From Flavobacterium hungaricum (GTDB taxonomy: Bacteria > Bacteroidota > Bacteroidia > Flavobacteriales > Flavobacteriaceae), in the NCBI RefSeq assembly GCF_015182285.1, contig NZ_PRDM01000001.1:248001-312000 (forward strand): 64,000 bases of DNA, written 5' to 3'. Shown here one piece after another: positions 1 through 8,748 of the stretch. The notes beneath the pieces were generated by a model. The model made no database searches and was not told the DNA's origin. It saw nothing but the letters and a program-made list of their open reading frames with translations. Both the position numbers and the translations under genes were made by a program. Positions within the stretch are counted from its first letter, which is position 1. The number at the start of each line of letters is the position of its first letter.

Positions 1-1440
1 TACGTCCCAGCCCACGCGACCCGTAATGTTAAGCCAAGAATACGGATCGTAAACTAAACCAACGTTGGTAATAAAACGGTTATTAAAATCTTCGGATAAA
101 TTTTTGTTTACATCCCAAAACGGGTTATCATTTTCAGCATCCAATGCACCGCTGGTAATTTTTCTTCTAGTTCCGTCAGCATTTAAGTAATCGCTGGCAT
201 CATCATTTGCAGGCCACGCTAAAAGAGAAAGCAAATATCCAGCACTGGTTACACCTGGAATTTGCACCGCAGCCCCAGCACCTTTTGCGGCTTTCTGATT
301 GTCAGATTTTGTGAAGTTAAAAGACGCTTCAGATCTTAGTTTAGGAGATAATTTTGCAGTAGCATTCAAATTAGCAGTCAATCGGCTGTATCCTGTATTG
401 GGCACAACGCCTTCCTGCTCTAAATTGGCAAGAGATAATCGATAAGAAGTGGTTTCTGTTCCGGCTTCAAACGATAGGTTATGGGTGGTAGAAACTCCAG
501 TTTTAAAGAAATTTTCCAGGTTATTGTATAATTTAGTTCCTTCTGGATAAGCTGTTCCAAATTGTCTTCTGTAATCGGGATTGTTTACACCGTCAGACCC
601 TCTTTGATAAACTTTTTGAGTTTCAGGAAAACGGTAGATATTATCAAACCTGGTGTTAGTAGAATAAGTAAGTCTTCCAACCCCTTTTTTACCTTTTTTA
701 GTAGTAATTACGATAGCACCATTTCCAGCCTGCATTCCGTAAAGCGCTGCAGCCTCAGGTCCTTTTAAGATCACTACCGATTCAATATCATCGGGGTTAA
801 TATCGGCCCCTCTGTTGGTGTAATCCTGCGTTCTGTTTGGAGCATTTGAAATCGTTAATTCCTGATTCATTGTCTCGTTACTTACCGGTAATCCGTCAAT
901 TACGTACAACGGAGAATTACTGCCGCTAAGCGAATTTACACCTCTTAACTGAATCGCTGCAGATGCTCCCGGCGCGCCAGAAGTACTTGTAACGGTAAGA
1001 CCCGCGACACGACCTTGCAATGCAGTAGCAAAATTAGGACGTTGTGTTTCAGCAATTTCTTTACCTTTTACTTCTTGTACCGAATAACCTAAAGATGATT
1101 TGTTTCGCACAATACCCATAGCTCCCACAACAGTAACATTGTTTAGCGTTTGAGCACTTTCAGAAATTACAATTGTTAGATTGGTGCCATTTACAATAAC
1201 TTCTTTGGTGTTAAAGCCAATGTAGGTAACAAGAAGAACTTGTCCTGGATTTGCTTTAATAGAAAACGTTCCGTCTGCTCCTGTAGAGGTCTGGTCGTTA
1301 GTTTCCTGCACTGCAATATTTGCGCCTGGCAAAGTGTTTCCTGTGCCGTCTGTAACTTTACCTTTTACGATATTATTTTGTGAATAACTGGTTAGTATTC
1401 CAAAAATAAAAAGTAAAAGAATTAAAAACTTTTTTTTCAT
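1..1440 (-). CDS. SusC/RagA-type TonB-linked outer membrane receptor (5' part, runs off window)
   Basis: Translating the minus strand from the ATG at 1440 gives 480 open codons that continue past base 1. A signal peptide (residues 1-20, ending SYSQ) is followed by a carboxypeptidase-regulatory-like beta-sandwich (VKGKVTDGTGNTLPGANI, about 23-100). The TonB plug begins with NNVTVVGAMGIVRNK and contains GRVAGLTVTSTSG, LRGVNSLSG, LYVIDGLPV and SVVILKGPEAAALYG. These are the standard SusC plug motifs. The family imports glycans or peptides across the outer membrane, usually with a SusD lipoprotein encoded just downstream, which here would lie outside the window. It is divergent from a DeoR regulator. 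Substrate cannot be told from the sequence. Confidence 0.95.
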   Translation of the reverse strand, partial: MKKKFLILLLFIFGILTSYSQNNIVKGKVTDGTGNTLPGANIAVQETNDQTSTGADGTFSIKANPGQVLLVTYIGFNTKEVIVNGTNLTIVISESAQTLNNVTVVGAMGIVRNKSSLGYSVQEVKGKEIAETQRPNFATALQGRVAGLTVTSTSGAPGASAAIQLRGVNSLSGSNSPLYVIDGLPVSNETMNQELTISNAPNRTQDYTNRGADINPDDIESVVILKGPEAAALYGMQAGNGAIVITTKKGKKGVGRLTYSTNTRFDNIYRFPETQKVYQRGSDGVNNPDYRRQFGTAYPEGTKLYNNLENFFKTGVSTTHNLSFEAGTETTSYRLSLANLEQEGVVPNTGYSRLTANLNATAKLSPKLRSEASFNFTKSDNQKAAKGAGAAVQIPGVTSAGYLLSLLAWPANDDASDYLNADGTRRKITSGALDAENDNPFWDVNKNLSEDFNNRFITNVGLVYDPYSWLNITGRVGWDV

Positions 1441-1463
1441 AGCGGTTAATTTTGGTTATCAAG

Positions 1464-1471
1464 CAAATATA
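1464..1471 (-). promoter_or_regulatory. -7 box for the susC-like gene
   Basis: The minus strand reads TATATTTG, matching the Bacteroidota -7 consensus TAnnTTTG, 24 bases upstream of the susC start. No convincing -33 TTG at the usual spacing was seen. Confidence 0.5.
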
Positions 1472-1647
1472 TCTAATTATTGCATACAAATGCGATATTT
1501 TTCTGTTTTGTGAAAAAATAATCTTAAAAAATGCAAAATAATGCAAACAATAAATCTTGTTTCTTCTTTATTGCTATCTGGTTAGTTTATTGATGCGTTA
1601 TGTTGCCGAAGTTGCTCAAAAACACACTATTTAATTTTTTAATTTGA

Positions 1648-1655
1648 TATATTTG
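1648..1655 (+). promoter_or_regulatory. -7 box for the DeoR regulator gene
   Basis: TATATTTG matches TAnnTTTG and lies 26 bases before the ATG at 1681, a normal leader length for Bacteroidota. Confidence 0.5.
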
Positions 1656-1680
1656 TCTTGAATTTTTAAATCGAAAAATA

Positions 1681-2430
1681 ATGCTGAAAGCTGAAAGACA
1701 TAAATTTATAATGACTAAACTACTTGAAGAGCATAAAGTTGTTACTACAGATTTAGCTTTGGCGCTCGATTTATCAGAAGACACTATTAGACGGGATTTA
1801 AACGAATTAGACAGTAAAAAGCTTCTAGAAAAAGTATATGGCGGTGCCATTAAATTTGTAGAAAAATCGTCAGATGTGTTTCAAATTGCGATTAATGCAG
1901 AAGACGAAAAGAAAAAAATTGTTACAAAAGCACTTTCTTTACTGCATGACGGACAAGTGATTATTATGAGTGGCGGCAGCACTAATTTGGTATTTGCAAA
2001 GCTTATTCCGTCCGATTTAAAAGCTACTATTTACACGTACAGCCTTCCAATTGCCATGCAGCTGTCACAGCATCCTAATGTAGATTTAATATTTATTGGA
2101 GGAAAAATGCAAAAAAACGCAATGGTCACTATCGGGATGGATGTGATACAAGTAGTCTCCAAAATAAAAGCCGATATTTGTTTTATCGGTGCCAGCAGTA
2201 TAAGCGTCAAACAAGGACTTACAGAAGTTGGTTATGAAATTTCTATAGTTAAGAAAGCAATGATAGAAGCCTCCGAGAAAGTAGTCTCGATGTTTTCGTC
2301 AAATAAGCTAAATACAAAAATGCCCCATGCTGTGTGCGACCTGAGTCAATTAGATACTATTGTGACCGAATTAGATCCGCAGGATGCTGTATTAGAAGAG
2401 TATAGAAAATCGGGTGTTTTTGTTTTATAA
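1681..2430 (+). CDS. DeoR/GlpR family transcriptional regulator
   Basis: 249 aa, the usual DeoR length. A winged helix-turn-helix occupies about residues 6-56, with recognition segment LSEDTIRRDLNELD and the family hallmark KVYGGAI. The C-terminal sugar-phosphate-sensing domain has IIMSGGSTNLVFAKL and CFIGASSISVKQGLTE, as in ribose-5-phosphate-isomerase-like effector domains. It is divergent from the susC-like gene and precedes an esterase and a GHL10 protein. It is therefore a plausible local repressor of a carbohydrate-use locus that responds to a phosphorylated sugar; that role is inferred from family and position. Confidence 0.9.
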   Translation: MLKAERHKFIMTKLLEEHKVVTTDLALALDLSEDTIRRDLNELDSKKLLEKVYGGAIKFVEKSSDVFQIAINAEDEKKKIVTKALSLLHDGQVIIMSGGSTNLVFAKLIPSDLKATIYTYSLPIAMQLSQHPNVDLIFIGGKMQKNAMVTIGMDVIQVVSKIKADICFIGASSISVKQGLTEVGYEISIVKKAMIEASEKVVSMFSSNKLNTKMPHAVCDLSQLDTIVTELDPQDAVLEEYRKSGVFVL

Positions 2431-2527
2431 TTTAATGTTTATTATAATTTAACGTGCGTTTTTGTGCGTTTTTAGGTATTTATAACGCATAATACTGCAG
2501 ATTAATAAATTCGCTCTGTATTTTGTA

Positions 2528-2535
2528 TATATTTG
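2528..2535 (+). promoter_or_regulatory. -7 box that fixes the esterase start
   Basis: TATATTTG matches TAnnTTTG. Its last three bases are the TTG that could be read as an upstream start codon. Transcription should begin downstream of this box, which supports the ATG at 2563. Confidence 0.5.
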
Positions 2536-2562
2536 TTTAAAATAATCGACAAAAAACCGAGT

Positions 2563-3396
2563 ATGAAAAACAACCACTATCTAGCCAGTATACTACTTTT
2601 CTTTGCCCTGATTTTTGCTGCAAAAGCGGCGCAGGTTGATACCATTCAAGTTTTTAGCGCTTCAATGAAAAAAAACATCAAAACTTGTGTGATGCTGCCG
2701 GATAATTATAAAAAAAGCACTAAAAAATTCCCCGTTGTTTATCTTCTTCATGGTTACAGCGGTAATTATGCTTCTTGGGCAAAAGACTTCAAAGCACTTA
2801 AAAAGCAGGTTGATCTCTATAATTTTATTGTAATTGGTGTAGACGGAAATTATTCGAGCTGGTATTTTGACAGTCCGATTGATCCTTCTTTTAAATATGA
2901 AACTTACGTAACTTCAGAGTTGGTTGCGTATATCGATAAAAATTACAAAACTATTGCGAACCGCGATGCACGCGCCATTTCTGGTTTAAGTATGGGCGGA
3001 CACGGCGCTTTGTACCTTTCAATCAAACATCAAGATCTTTTTGGCGCAGCAGGAAGTATGAGCGGAGGTGTAGATTTTCGCCCGTTTCCAGATAATTGGG
3101 ACATCAAAAAACGTCTTGGTACAATAACAGAATTTCCTGAAAACTGGGATAAAAATACCGTTGTCAACATGCTGGACTTGCTGCCAAATAACAGTTTAAA
3201 ACTAATTATAGATTGTGGTATTGATGATTTTTTTATGAAAGTAAACCGAGATCTTCACGGCAGATTACTCGACAAGAAAATCAACCACGATTACATCGAA
3301 CGCCCCGGTGAACACAATATGGCTTATTGGGAAAATGCGCTAAAATTTCAGCTTTTGTTTTTTAGTAATTTTTTCAATGAAAAGACAAAAATATAA
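2563..3396 (+). CDS. secreted alpha/beta-hydrolase esterase (esterase D/Fes-like, PF00756 type)
   Basis: 277 aa from the ATG at 2563. A signal peptide covers residues 1 to about 24 (FFALIFAAKAAQ). Esterase-D fold motifs follow: VVYLLHGYSGN (oxyanion region), nucleophile elbow GLSMGGHGAL (Ser about 143), a late Asp (IDCGIDD, about 221) and the catalytic His (RPGEHNMAYW, about 251). Relatives include acetyl-xylan/feruloyl esterases and S-formylglutathione hydrolase, so the substrate is open. The secretion signal and the DeoR/SusC neighbours favour deacylation of glycans. An in-frame TTG start at 2533 was rejected because it overlaps the promoter box. Confidence 0.85.
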   Translation: MKNNHYLASILLFFALIFAAKAAQVDTIQVFSASMKKNIKTCVMLPDNYKKSTKKFPVVYLLHGYSGNYASWAKDFKALKKQVDLYNFIVIGVDGNYSSWYFDSPIDPSFKYETYVTSELVAYIDKNYKTIANRDARAISGLSMGGHGALYLSIKHQDLFGAAGSMSGGVDFRPFPDNWDIKKRLGTITEFPENWDKNTVVNMLDLLPNNSLKLIIDCGIDDFFMKVNRDLHGRLLDKKINHDYIERPGEHNMAYWENALKFQLLFFSNFFNEKTKI

Positions 3397-3568
3397 GCGC
3401 ATACAGTGCCGATAACCTCACAAATCAGTTTTATGTAAATTCTGGATGTTATCCTAACGGTTTTCCGAGATTACAAAATAAAGATTAGAACTTTGCCAAC
3501 ACAACGTAAATCATTGCAGCAGTTTTAGCGATTGCGTTTAAACTTTCATTATACTAACCCAAAACAAG

Positions 3569-5062
3569 ATGAAAAATATCCAGATTTTATTGCTGTTTTT
3601 ATGCTTTCAATCCATTCTTTTTGCACAGCATTCGCCAAAAAGAGAAATGCGTGCGGCATGGATTTCTACTGTAGAAAATATCGACTGGCCGTCTAAACCG
3701 GGGTTATCAGACAAAGATATGAAAGCCGAAATGATTACTATTTTGGACAATCTTCGCTCAAACAATCTTAATACTGTCATTTTTCAGATTCGTCCAACAG
3801 CAGACGCTTATTACAAATCGACCAAAGAACCCGCTTCACATTGGATCACGGGAAAACAAGGAGTTGCCCCAGGTTTTGATCCGCTGCAATTGATGATTGA
3901 CGAAGCTGGAAAAAGAGGAATGAACGTGCATGTATGGCTCAATCCGTATCGTGTACAAAAAGATACGGTAAGAGATGTATTGGCAAAATCCCATTTGTTT
4001 TTTAAGAAACCAAACTTGTTTTTGACTTACGGAAAAAGCCGCTATTTTAATCCAGGATACAAAGAAACCAGAGATTTTGTCTCTTCTGTAGTGGGCGAAA
4101 TAGTGCGCAAATACGATATTCAAGCAATTCATATGGACGATTATTTTTACCCGTATAAAATTGCAGGCCAGGAGTTTCCAGATGATGCCGCTTTCGCTAA
4201 AGAACCGCGCCAGTTTCAGGATAAAGACAATTGGAGAAGAGACAACGTTGATTTGATTATCAAACAAATCAGAGATACGATTATGGCCAATAAACCAGAG
4301 GTAGAATTCGGAATTTCGCCTTTTGGCGTTTGGCGTAATAAAGCCAAAGACGCTGACGGATCTGATACAGCAGCGGGTGCAACCAACTACGACGATTTGT
4401 ATGCGGATATTTTAAAATGGCAGAAAGAAAACTGGATCGATTATGTAACACCGCAATTGTACTGGCATATTGGTTTTGATAAAGCCAATTTTGAAATTTT
4501 GGCAAAATGGTGGGCGGCGCACAAGTATGGCACCAATGTATACATCGGACACGGCGATTACAAGATTGCGACTACGGCAAAAGAACCAGAATGGAGAAGT
4601 GCCGATCAAATTGTGAAACAAATCGAAATGATTCGCAAAATGCCCAACATAGACGGTTCCATGCATTTTACGGCATCCACTTTTTTGAAGAAAGGCGATA
4701 CACTCAGAAAACCTTTAGTTAATAAGCCGTACAAATACATTGCCTTAACTCCCGAAGCGAACAGAATAACGAGATTAAAACCGCAGGCGCCGACAAATGT
4801 TACGGCGATTCTAAAAGCAGATAAAGGAATTTTAAGCTGGAAAGCAGCTTTGAACAATAAAAAATACGTGATTTACAGATTCTTGAAAGGAAAAATTACC
4901 GATTTCTCCAATCCGGAAAATATTTATTATGTTACAACGGCATTAAAACTAGAAGTACCCCACGCAGATTTTAATAAATATACGTATGCTATTACGGCTT
5001 TAAGCCAAACACAAACCGAAAGCGCTCCAGTAGAATTTGTAATGCAGGAAAATAAAAGCTGA
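3569..5062 (+). CDS. GHL10 (DUF187/YngK-like) glycosyl-hydrolase-like secreted protein
   Basis: 497 aa with a signal peptide (residues 1-20, LFAQ). The GHL10 domain runs from about 24 to 340 and contains KREMRAAWISTVENIDWP, TVIFQIRPTADAYY, NVHVWLNPYRVQ, IQAIHMDDYFYP and YVTPQLYWHIGF. This is a TIM-barrel family related to GH10/GH13-type hydrolases. A C-terminal fibronectin-III-like segment (about 405-490, PQAPTNVTAIL...ILSWKA) follows. The carboxylates in HMDDYF are candidate catalytic residues. Family members are linked to cell-wall or exopolysaccharide turnover, but few are characterised. The gene follows the esterase in the same direction after 172 bases. Confidence 0.85.
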   Translation: MKNIQILLLFLCFQSILFAQHSPKREMRAAWISTVENIDWPSKPGLSDKDMKAEMITILDNLRSNNLNTVIFQIRPTADAYYKSTKEPASHWITGKQGVAPGFDPLQLMIDEAGKRGMNVHVWLNPYRVQKDTVRDVLAKSHLFFKKPNLFLTYGKSRYFNPGYKETRDFVSSVVGEIVRKYDIQAIHMDDYFYPYKIAGQEFPDDAAFAKEPRQFQDKDNWRRDNVDLIIKQIRDTIMANKPEVEFGISPFGVWRNKAKDADGSDTAAGATNYDDLYADILKWQKENWIDYVTPQLYWHIGFDKANFEILAKWWAAHKYGTNVYIGHGDYKIATTAKEPEWRSADQIVKQIEMIRKMPNIDGSMHFTASTFLKKGDTLRKPLVNKPYKYIALTPEANRITRLKPQAPTNVTAILKADKGILSWKAALNNKKYVIYRFLKGKITDFSNPENIYYVTTALKLEVPHADFNKYTYAITALSQTQTESAPVEFVMQENKS

Positions 5063-5100
5063 TTTTTAAAATTGACAAGATTGGGCGAAATCCTCATAAA

Positions 5101-5136
5101 AAACCTCGATCTACAAAATCGAGGTTTTCATTTTTT
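5101..5136. terminator. bidirectional hairpin terminator
   Basis: A perfect 8-bp stem ACCTCGAT/ATCGAGGT (5103-5110 and 5118-5125) with a 7-base loop is flanked by A-rich DNA on the left and TTTTCATTTTTT on the right. It sits between convergent genes (GHL10 and the 77-aa protein) and can serve both. Confidence 0.8.
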
Positions 5137-5141
5137 AATCC

Positions 5142-5375
5142 TTACTCTAATTCCAAATAAGGGTTTAAAGTTTCAGCAAGTGCATTGAGCCAATACAAAC
5201 CATCTCTTAATTTGGTCATTTCACTTTGAAGCGTTTCGTTTTTGCTCATAACGCCTAGAGAGAGCGTAAAATTTACCTGCCTTAGTGTTTTAGCCAATTC
5301 TTCAGGTTCGATTCTGTTGTTGAAAAAATTCAAAAGCCTGTTTTCGGTTTCTTTTGAAATGTTGTTGATACTCAT
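5142..5375 (-). CDS. small protein of unknown function (77 aa)
   Basis: A 77-aa, probably alpha-helical and acidic protein (ETENRLLNFFNNRIEPEELAK; LRDGLYWLNALAETLNPYLELE), with no signal peptide or membrane segment. It has a normal ATG, ends directly at a good terminator and shows coding-like composition, so it is likely real. I recognise no family. Size and charge would fit a small adaptor or regulatory protein, but nothing in the sequence proves it. Confidence 0.6.
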   Translation of the reverse strand: MSINNISKETENRLLNFFNNRIEPEELAKTLRQVNFTLSLGVMSKNETLQSEMTKLRDGLYWLNALAETLNPYLELE

Positions 5376-5599
5376 AACTTGACATTTTTGATTAAATCCA
5401 TTACATTATTGTATAGTTTAATACAATTTAGTTGCAATGGAAAGTTTATAAATTCTTACTGTCGTAGTTTAAGAGCTATAAAAGTATAAAAACAAATGAT
5501 ATTAAGTAAGAAAAATAATATATTAATTTAAGAAGGTATAAACTCAGTTAATTTTCTAAATAGTTTGTCATTTTACAAAAAGCCGAAAACATTCTTATG

Positions 5600-5715
5600 A
5601 AACGGAATGTCCTAGCCCCGATAGAAGTGGAAATCCTTTTTTATTTTATCTTTAAAAATAAAAAAGATTGTAACGTCCCGAGGCTTCGGGAGCGGGATTA
5701 GCTCCTGAAAAAATA
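5600..5715 (+). repeat. dispersed palindromic repeat, TAGCCCCGAT family
   Basis: It begins CCTAGCCCCGATAGAAGTGG and contains the small hairpin CCCGAGGCTTCGGG and the tail GCGGGATTAGCTCCTG. Related units occur inverted at about 17745-17925 and, more diverged, at 52976-53135 and 53831-53990. The ends resemble terminal inverted repeats, so this may be a degenerate non-autonomous element. Confidence 0.6.
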
Positions 5716-5813
5716 TTTGGTTTTATCATAGAAATAGAAATGAAAAATATTGTCGAAATCTCTTTCGGGAATAACATTTTTTGATAAAAATTCAAACTTG
5801 TTTCGTATGGTTT

Positions 5814-5905
5814 GTCATTTCGACGAAGGTGACTCGAGCGATAGCGAACGGGCTAAGCAAATCTCCGCAAGTAGGTCGACAAGCAAAGTCGCCAATCTTT
5901 GTAGA
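5814..5905 (+). repeat. dispersed repeat, GTCATTTCGACGAAGG family
   Basis: It starts GTCATTTCGACGAAGG and contains AAATCTCCGCAAGTAGG. The same motif recurs at 61203-61246 (direct) and at 61648-61691 and about 62169-62212 (inverted). Confidence 0.65.
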
Positions 5906-6072
5906 ATATGAGTTGTATAAACTTATCAATAAATAGATTTTAGGCTGGGTAATAATAGAAGACATTGAAGTAACTTCTTTTGGCTGTGTTTTTAAAAATT
6001 ATAGAGTGCTTCAAGAATCGTTTTAAATTTCATGTTAGTTTTGATCTTTAAAACTTTAAAAATTTATGAATA

Positions 6073-6612
6073 ATGACATTAAATGAAATAAAAGAAATTC
6101 AGGAATTTTATCTTTCAAGAAAAGATTGTTTCGATTCTCGGGATTATGAAATGCAGATTCTAGAGGGTTTTTGGAAAGAGATAAACTGGTCAGCACTTTC
6201 GGATGATGAAAAACTGGAATTCAGAAAAACAGAACTCAGGAAAAAACACGTTTATAAAGAATTGTATTCAGATTTGGTCGTTTTGTATGAAGAGACTGTA
6301 ATCGAATTGATTGTATTGCTGATGCAGTTTTTTGAAGATATTAGTTCGGTAGTTTTTGATAAGGAAAACATGTCGGACGAGGAGTTTGTTTTGTTTCGAT
6401 TAAAAAACATGCTTTATTTTGAGCTGCTTACTGTACAAAGAAAGATGAAACTTAAATTTTCTGGACATATTCTTTATGAGGATATTATGGAGCCCATTTT
6501 TGATGAGATAGAAAAAACACCTTATTACGAGCAATACGAATTAGAGAATTTAAGAAAAACGTATAAGTTTGTCTGCGAATTATTTTTAAAAAGACCTTAT
6601 GAGGAATCGTAA
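6073..6612 (+). CDS. protein of unknown function (179 aa)
   Basis: A soluble, strongly helical acidic protein without a signal peptide. Visible segments are EIQEFYLSRKDCFDSRDYEMQ near the N-terminus and a hydrophobic helix ETVIELIVLLMQFFEDIS around residues 76-93. No motif I can name. It stands alone between repeat-rich DNA and the lemA operon, on the same strand as lemA, with 157 bases and a lemA promoter box between them. ATG start; ends TAA at 6612. Confidence 0.6.
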   Translation: MTLNEIKEIQEFYLSRKDCFDSRDYEMQILEGFWKEINWSALSDDEKLEFRKTELRKKHVYKELYSDLVVLYEETVIELIVLLMQFFEDISSVVFDKENMSDEEFVLFRLKNMLYFELLTVQRKMKLKFSGHILYEDIMEPIFDEIEKTPYYEQYELENLRKTYKFVCELFLKRPYEES

Positions 6613-6732
6613 TTTTCTCTCGAATTTTACAGGATTTAAGGACTAAACCTAACAGAATAAGGTATAAATTAGTTGGTTAAAAACATTTAAAATAAAATGC
6701 ATTTTCAAATAGAAATGGTATTTCATTTTATT

Positions 6733-6740
6733 TATATTTG
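6733..6740 (+). promoter_or_regulatory. -7 box for lemA
   Basis: TATATTTG matches TAnnTTTG, 30 bases before the lemA ATG at 6770. Confidence 0.5.
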
Positions 6741-6769
6741 TCAGAAACCAATTAAAAAATAAACTAAAA

Positions 6770-7327
6770 ATGATTGTTATTCTAGGACTTGTAGTTTTCT
6801 TATTGATTATAGGAATCGTGATTTATAATTCGCTTATCGGAAAGCGAAATCAGGTGACCAATGCATTTTCGGCTATTGATGTAATGCTTAAAAAACGTTT
6901 TGATTTGATTCCGAATCTTGTTGAGGTCGTAAAGCAGTATATGAATTATGAGCAGGAAACTTTAACCAAAATTGTTGAGCTTCGTGCCAAAGCGGTAAGT
7001 GGTACTCTAAGCGATCAGGAAAAAGCAGTTGTTGACGCGCAGTTGAGCGCCAGCGTAAAAGGTTTGATGGTAAATGTTGAGAATTATCCAGACTTAAAAG
7101 CAAACTCTAATTTTAATAATCTTCAGGCTGCTTGGACAGAAAGCGAAGAGCAGATTGCGGCAGCAAGAAGAACCTACAACGCTGTGGTAACCGATTATAA
7201 TAATGCGATTATGATGTTTCCTGGAAATATGTTTGCAGGAATGCTGGGATATACCAAAATTGAGGTTTTGGCCACTCCAGAAGAAGAGCGTAAAAATATA
7301 AGTGCAAAAGAACTTTTTAATTCTTAA
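6770..7327 (+). CDS. lemA: LemA family membrane-anchored protein
   Basis: 185 aa, normal LemA length. One N-terminal transmembrane helix (residues 2-22) is followed by the LemA helical domain with its hallmarks YNSLIGKRNQVTNAFSAIDV, LKKRFDLIPNLVEVVKQYM and YNAVVTDYNNAIMMFPGN. The family adopts a helical bundle facing outward from the inner membrane; its biochemical role is unsettled. The stop codon overlaps the next ATG by one base (TAATG), so it is translationally coupled to the DUF3137 protein, a common pairing. Confidence 0.95.
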   Translation: MIVILGLVVFLLIIGIVIYNSLIGKRNQVTNAFSAIDVMLKKRFDLIPNLVEVVKQYMNYEQETLTKIVELRAKAVSGTLSDQEKAVVDAQLSASVKGLMVNVENYPDLKANSNFNNLQAAWTESEEQIAAARRTYNAVVTDYNNAIMMFPGNMFAGMLGYTKIEVLATPEEERKNISAKELFNS

Positions 7328-8283
7328 TGGATTCAGAAATAAACACTCAGGAAAAACTGCAGCAAATACTGAATACCTTAGAAATTGATCGAAAAAAAAT
7401 AGCCGAAACCTATCAAACCTGCTATATCTTATTTGGTCTGACGGTATTGATTTTGGTTATTGGAGTCTTTACCGGATTTGCCGCGTTTGGCATGATCTGT
7501 TGTTTACTTCCTTTGATTATTGGCATTGTCATGTATTTTCGTATTGCCGAAGATGCTGTAGAATACAAAAGCAGTTTTAAAAGAAATGTAGTCGGGGCGG
7601 CTTTGAAAGGAATTAACGAAACGCTGACCATTACACCTCAAAGCGGACTTCCGGAATATGAATTTATAAGTTCTGATCTTTTTAGTACAGAACCCGACCG
7701 CTACAAAACGGAGGACATGATCGGCGGTGTAAATGAGAAAACTTCTTTTTATTTTGCCGAAGTTCATGCTGAGTACAAAACCGAAAAGCAGAACAATAAC
7801 AGGACAGAAACCGAATGGCAAGATATTTTTAAGGGAATTATTTTTGTTGCTGACTTTAATAAAAATTTCGAAGTATCGACTGTTGTGCGTCCAAAGAATT
7901 TTGGTAATTCAGTAAGATCTTGGTTCTCAAAAAATGTTTTTAATGTTAACAGCAGTGCAATTGTACAGTTAGAAAATACCGATTTTAATAACACATTTGT
8001 TACGTATTCAAGCGATCAAATAGAAGCAAGGTATATTTTGACACCCGCTCTGATGGAAAGAATTTTGGACTTAAACAGTAAATCTGACGCAACAATTTCG
8101 CTTTCTTTTATAGCTTCAAAAATGTATATCGCTTTTCCGTTAGATCATAATTATTTTGAAGCGCCTATTCATCAGACTCTTTTGACTGATGATTTACTGC
8201 AAAATGATCTTTCGATTGTCAAATTCATGCACGATATTGTTCACGAATTGGATTTGAACACGAGGATTTGGGGTAAAGAATAG
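7327..8283 (+). CDS. DUF3137 domain membrane protein
   Basis: 318 aa. An N-terminal coiled region is followed by two transmembrane helices (about residues 32-50 and 52-70, LFGLTVLILVIGVFTGF and ICCLLPLIIGIVMYF), then a soluble domain with DUF3137 features: EFISSDLFS, DRYKTEDMIGG, FKGIIFVADFNK, and a late SFIASKMYIAFPL. It follows LemA with a one-base overlap. LemA-DUF3137 pairs are widespread, and a joint envelope role is inferred from that pairing only. Confidence 0.85.
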   Translation: MDSEINTQEKLQQILNTLEIDRKKIAETYQTCYILFGLTVLILVIGVFTGFAAFGMICCLLPLIIGIVMYFRIAEDAVEYKSSFKRNVVGAALKGINETLTITPQSGLPEYEFISSDLFSTEPDRYKTEDMIGGVNEKTSFYFAEVHAEYKTEKQNNNRTETEWQDIFKGIIFVADFNKNFEVSTVVRPKNFGNSVRSWFSKNVFNVNSSAIVQLENTDFNNTFVTYSSDQIEARYILTPALMERILDLNSKSDATISLSFIASKMYIAFPLDHNYFEAPIHQTLLTDDLLQNDLSIVKFMHDIVHELDLNTRIWGKE

Positions 8284-8421
8284 TTTTGAATGCCGCTGAA
8301 ACAGATTTATAAATAGAATCAAAAAAACTGCGCAAATCTGCGTCTTCGTGTTAACGAATCTGTCAAATCTGAGTACGATATTGAGTTAGAAAATAGTATA
8401 AATTAACCCTAATTGCAAAAT

Positions 8422-8733
8422 ATGAAATCAAGTTTAGCTTATGTTTTCCATTTTTTATATTGGTGCTGGTTTATTTTTTTCTTTTTTTTCGTATTAGATG
8501 AAATTTTTGCCCTTAGCGAAGCTTTAATTGGTGAGGGCAAGATTTTTATGATTGTGATTACTTTTGTTTTATTCTTCGTCGGACTTTTTCTGTATTTATT
8601 CAGCCTTACTTTTGAAAGTGAAAATCAAATGCACAAACATGTCCGAGCCGGTTCTCTCGTTTTGTGCGTTATTTTGATCGTTGTCTTTTTTATAGTTTTT
8701 AAAAACAACAGCGAGTTGAGGGTTAGATATTAA
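8422..8733 (+). CDS. small integral membrane protein of unknown function
   Basis: 103 aa from the ATG at 8422; an in-frame TTG nine bases earlier is less likely. Three predicted transmembrane helices: LAYVFHFLYWCWFIFFFFFV, IFMIVITFVLFFVGLFLYLF and AGSLVLCVILIVVFFIVF. No family recognised. It ends 15 bases before the convergent nagA gene. Confidence 0.6.
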   Translation: MKSSLAYVFHFLYWCWFIFFFFFVLDEIFALSEALIGEGKIFMIVITFVLFFVGLFLYLFSLTFESENQMHKHVRAGSLVLCVILIVVFFIVFKNNSELRVRY

Positions 8734-8748
8734 AAACAAATAAAAAAA

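Larger units (their letters stand above)
5376..6072. other. 697-bp gene-free region holding two dispersed repeats
   Basis: No convincing ORF. It contains two unrelated repeat elements (about 5600-5715 and 5814-5905, listed separately) and otherwise AT-rich DNA. Confidence 0.6.

Noticed and set aside
2533..2562. TTG start extending the secreted esterase by ten residues
   Set aside because: It overlaps the TATATTTG promoter box and would disrupt the signal peptide; the ATG at 2563 is better.
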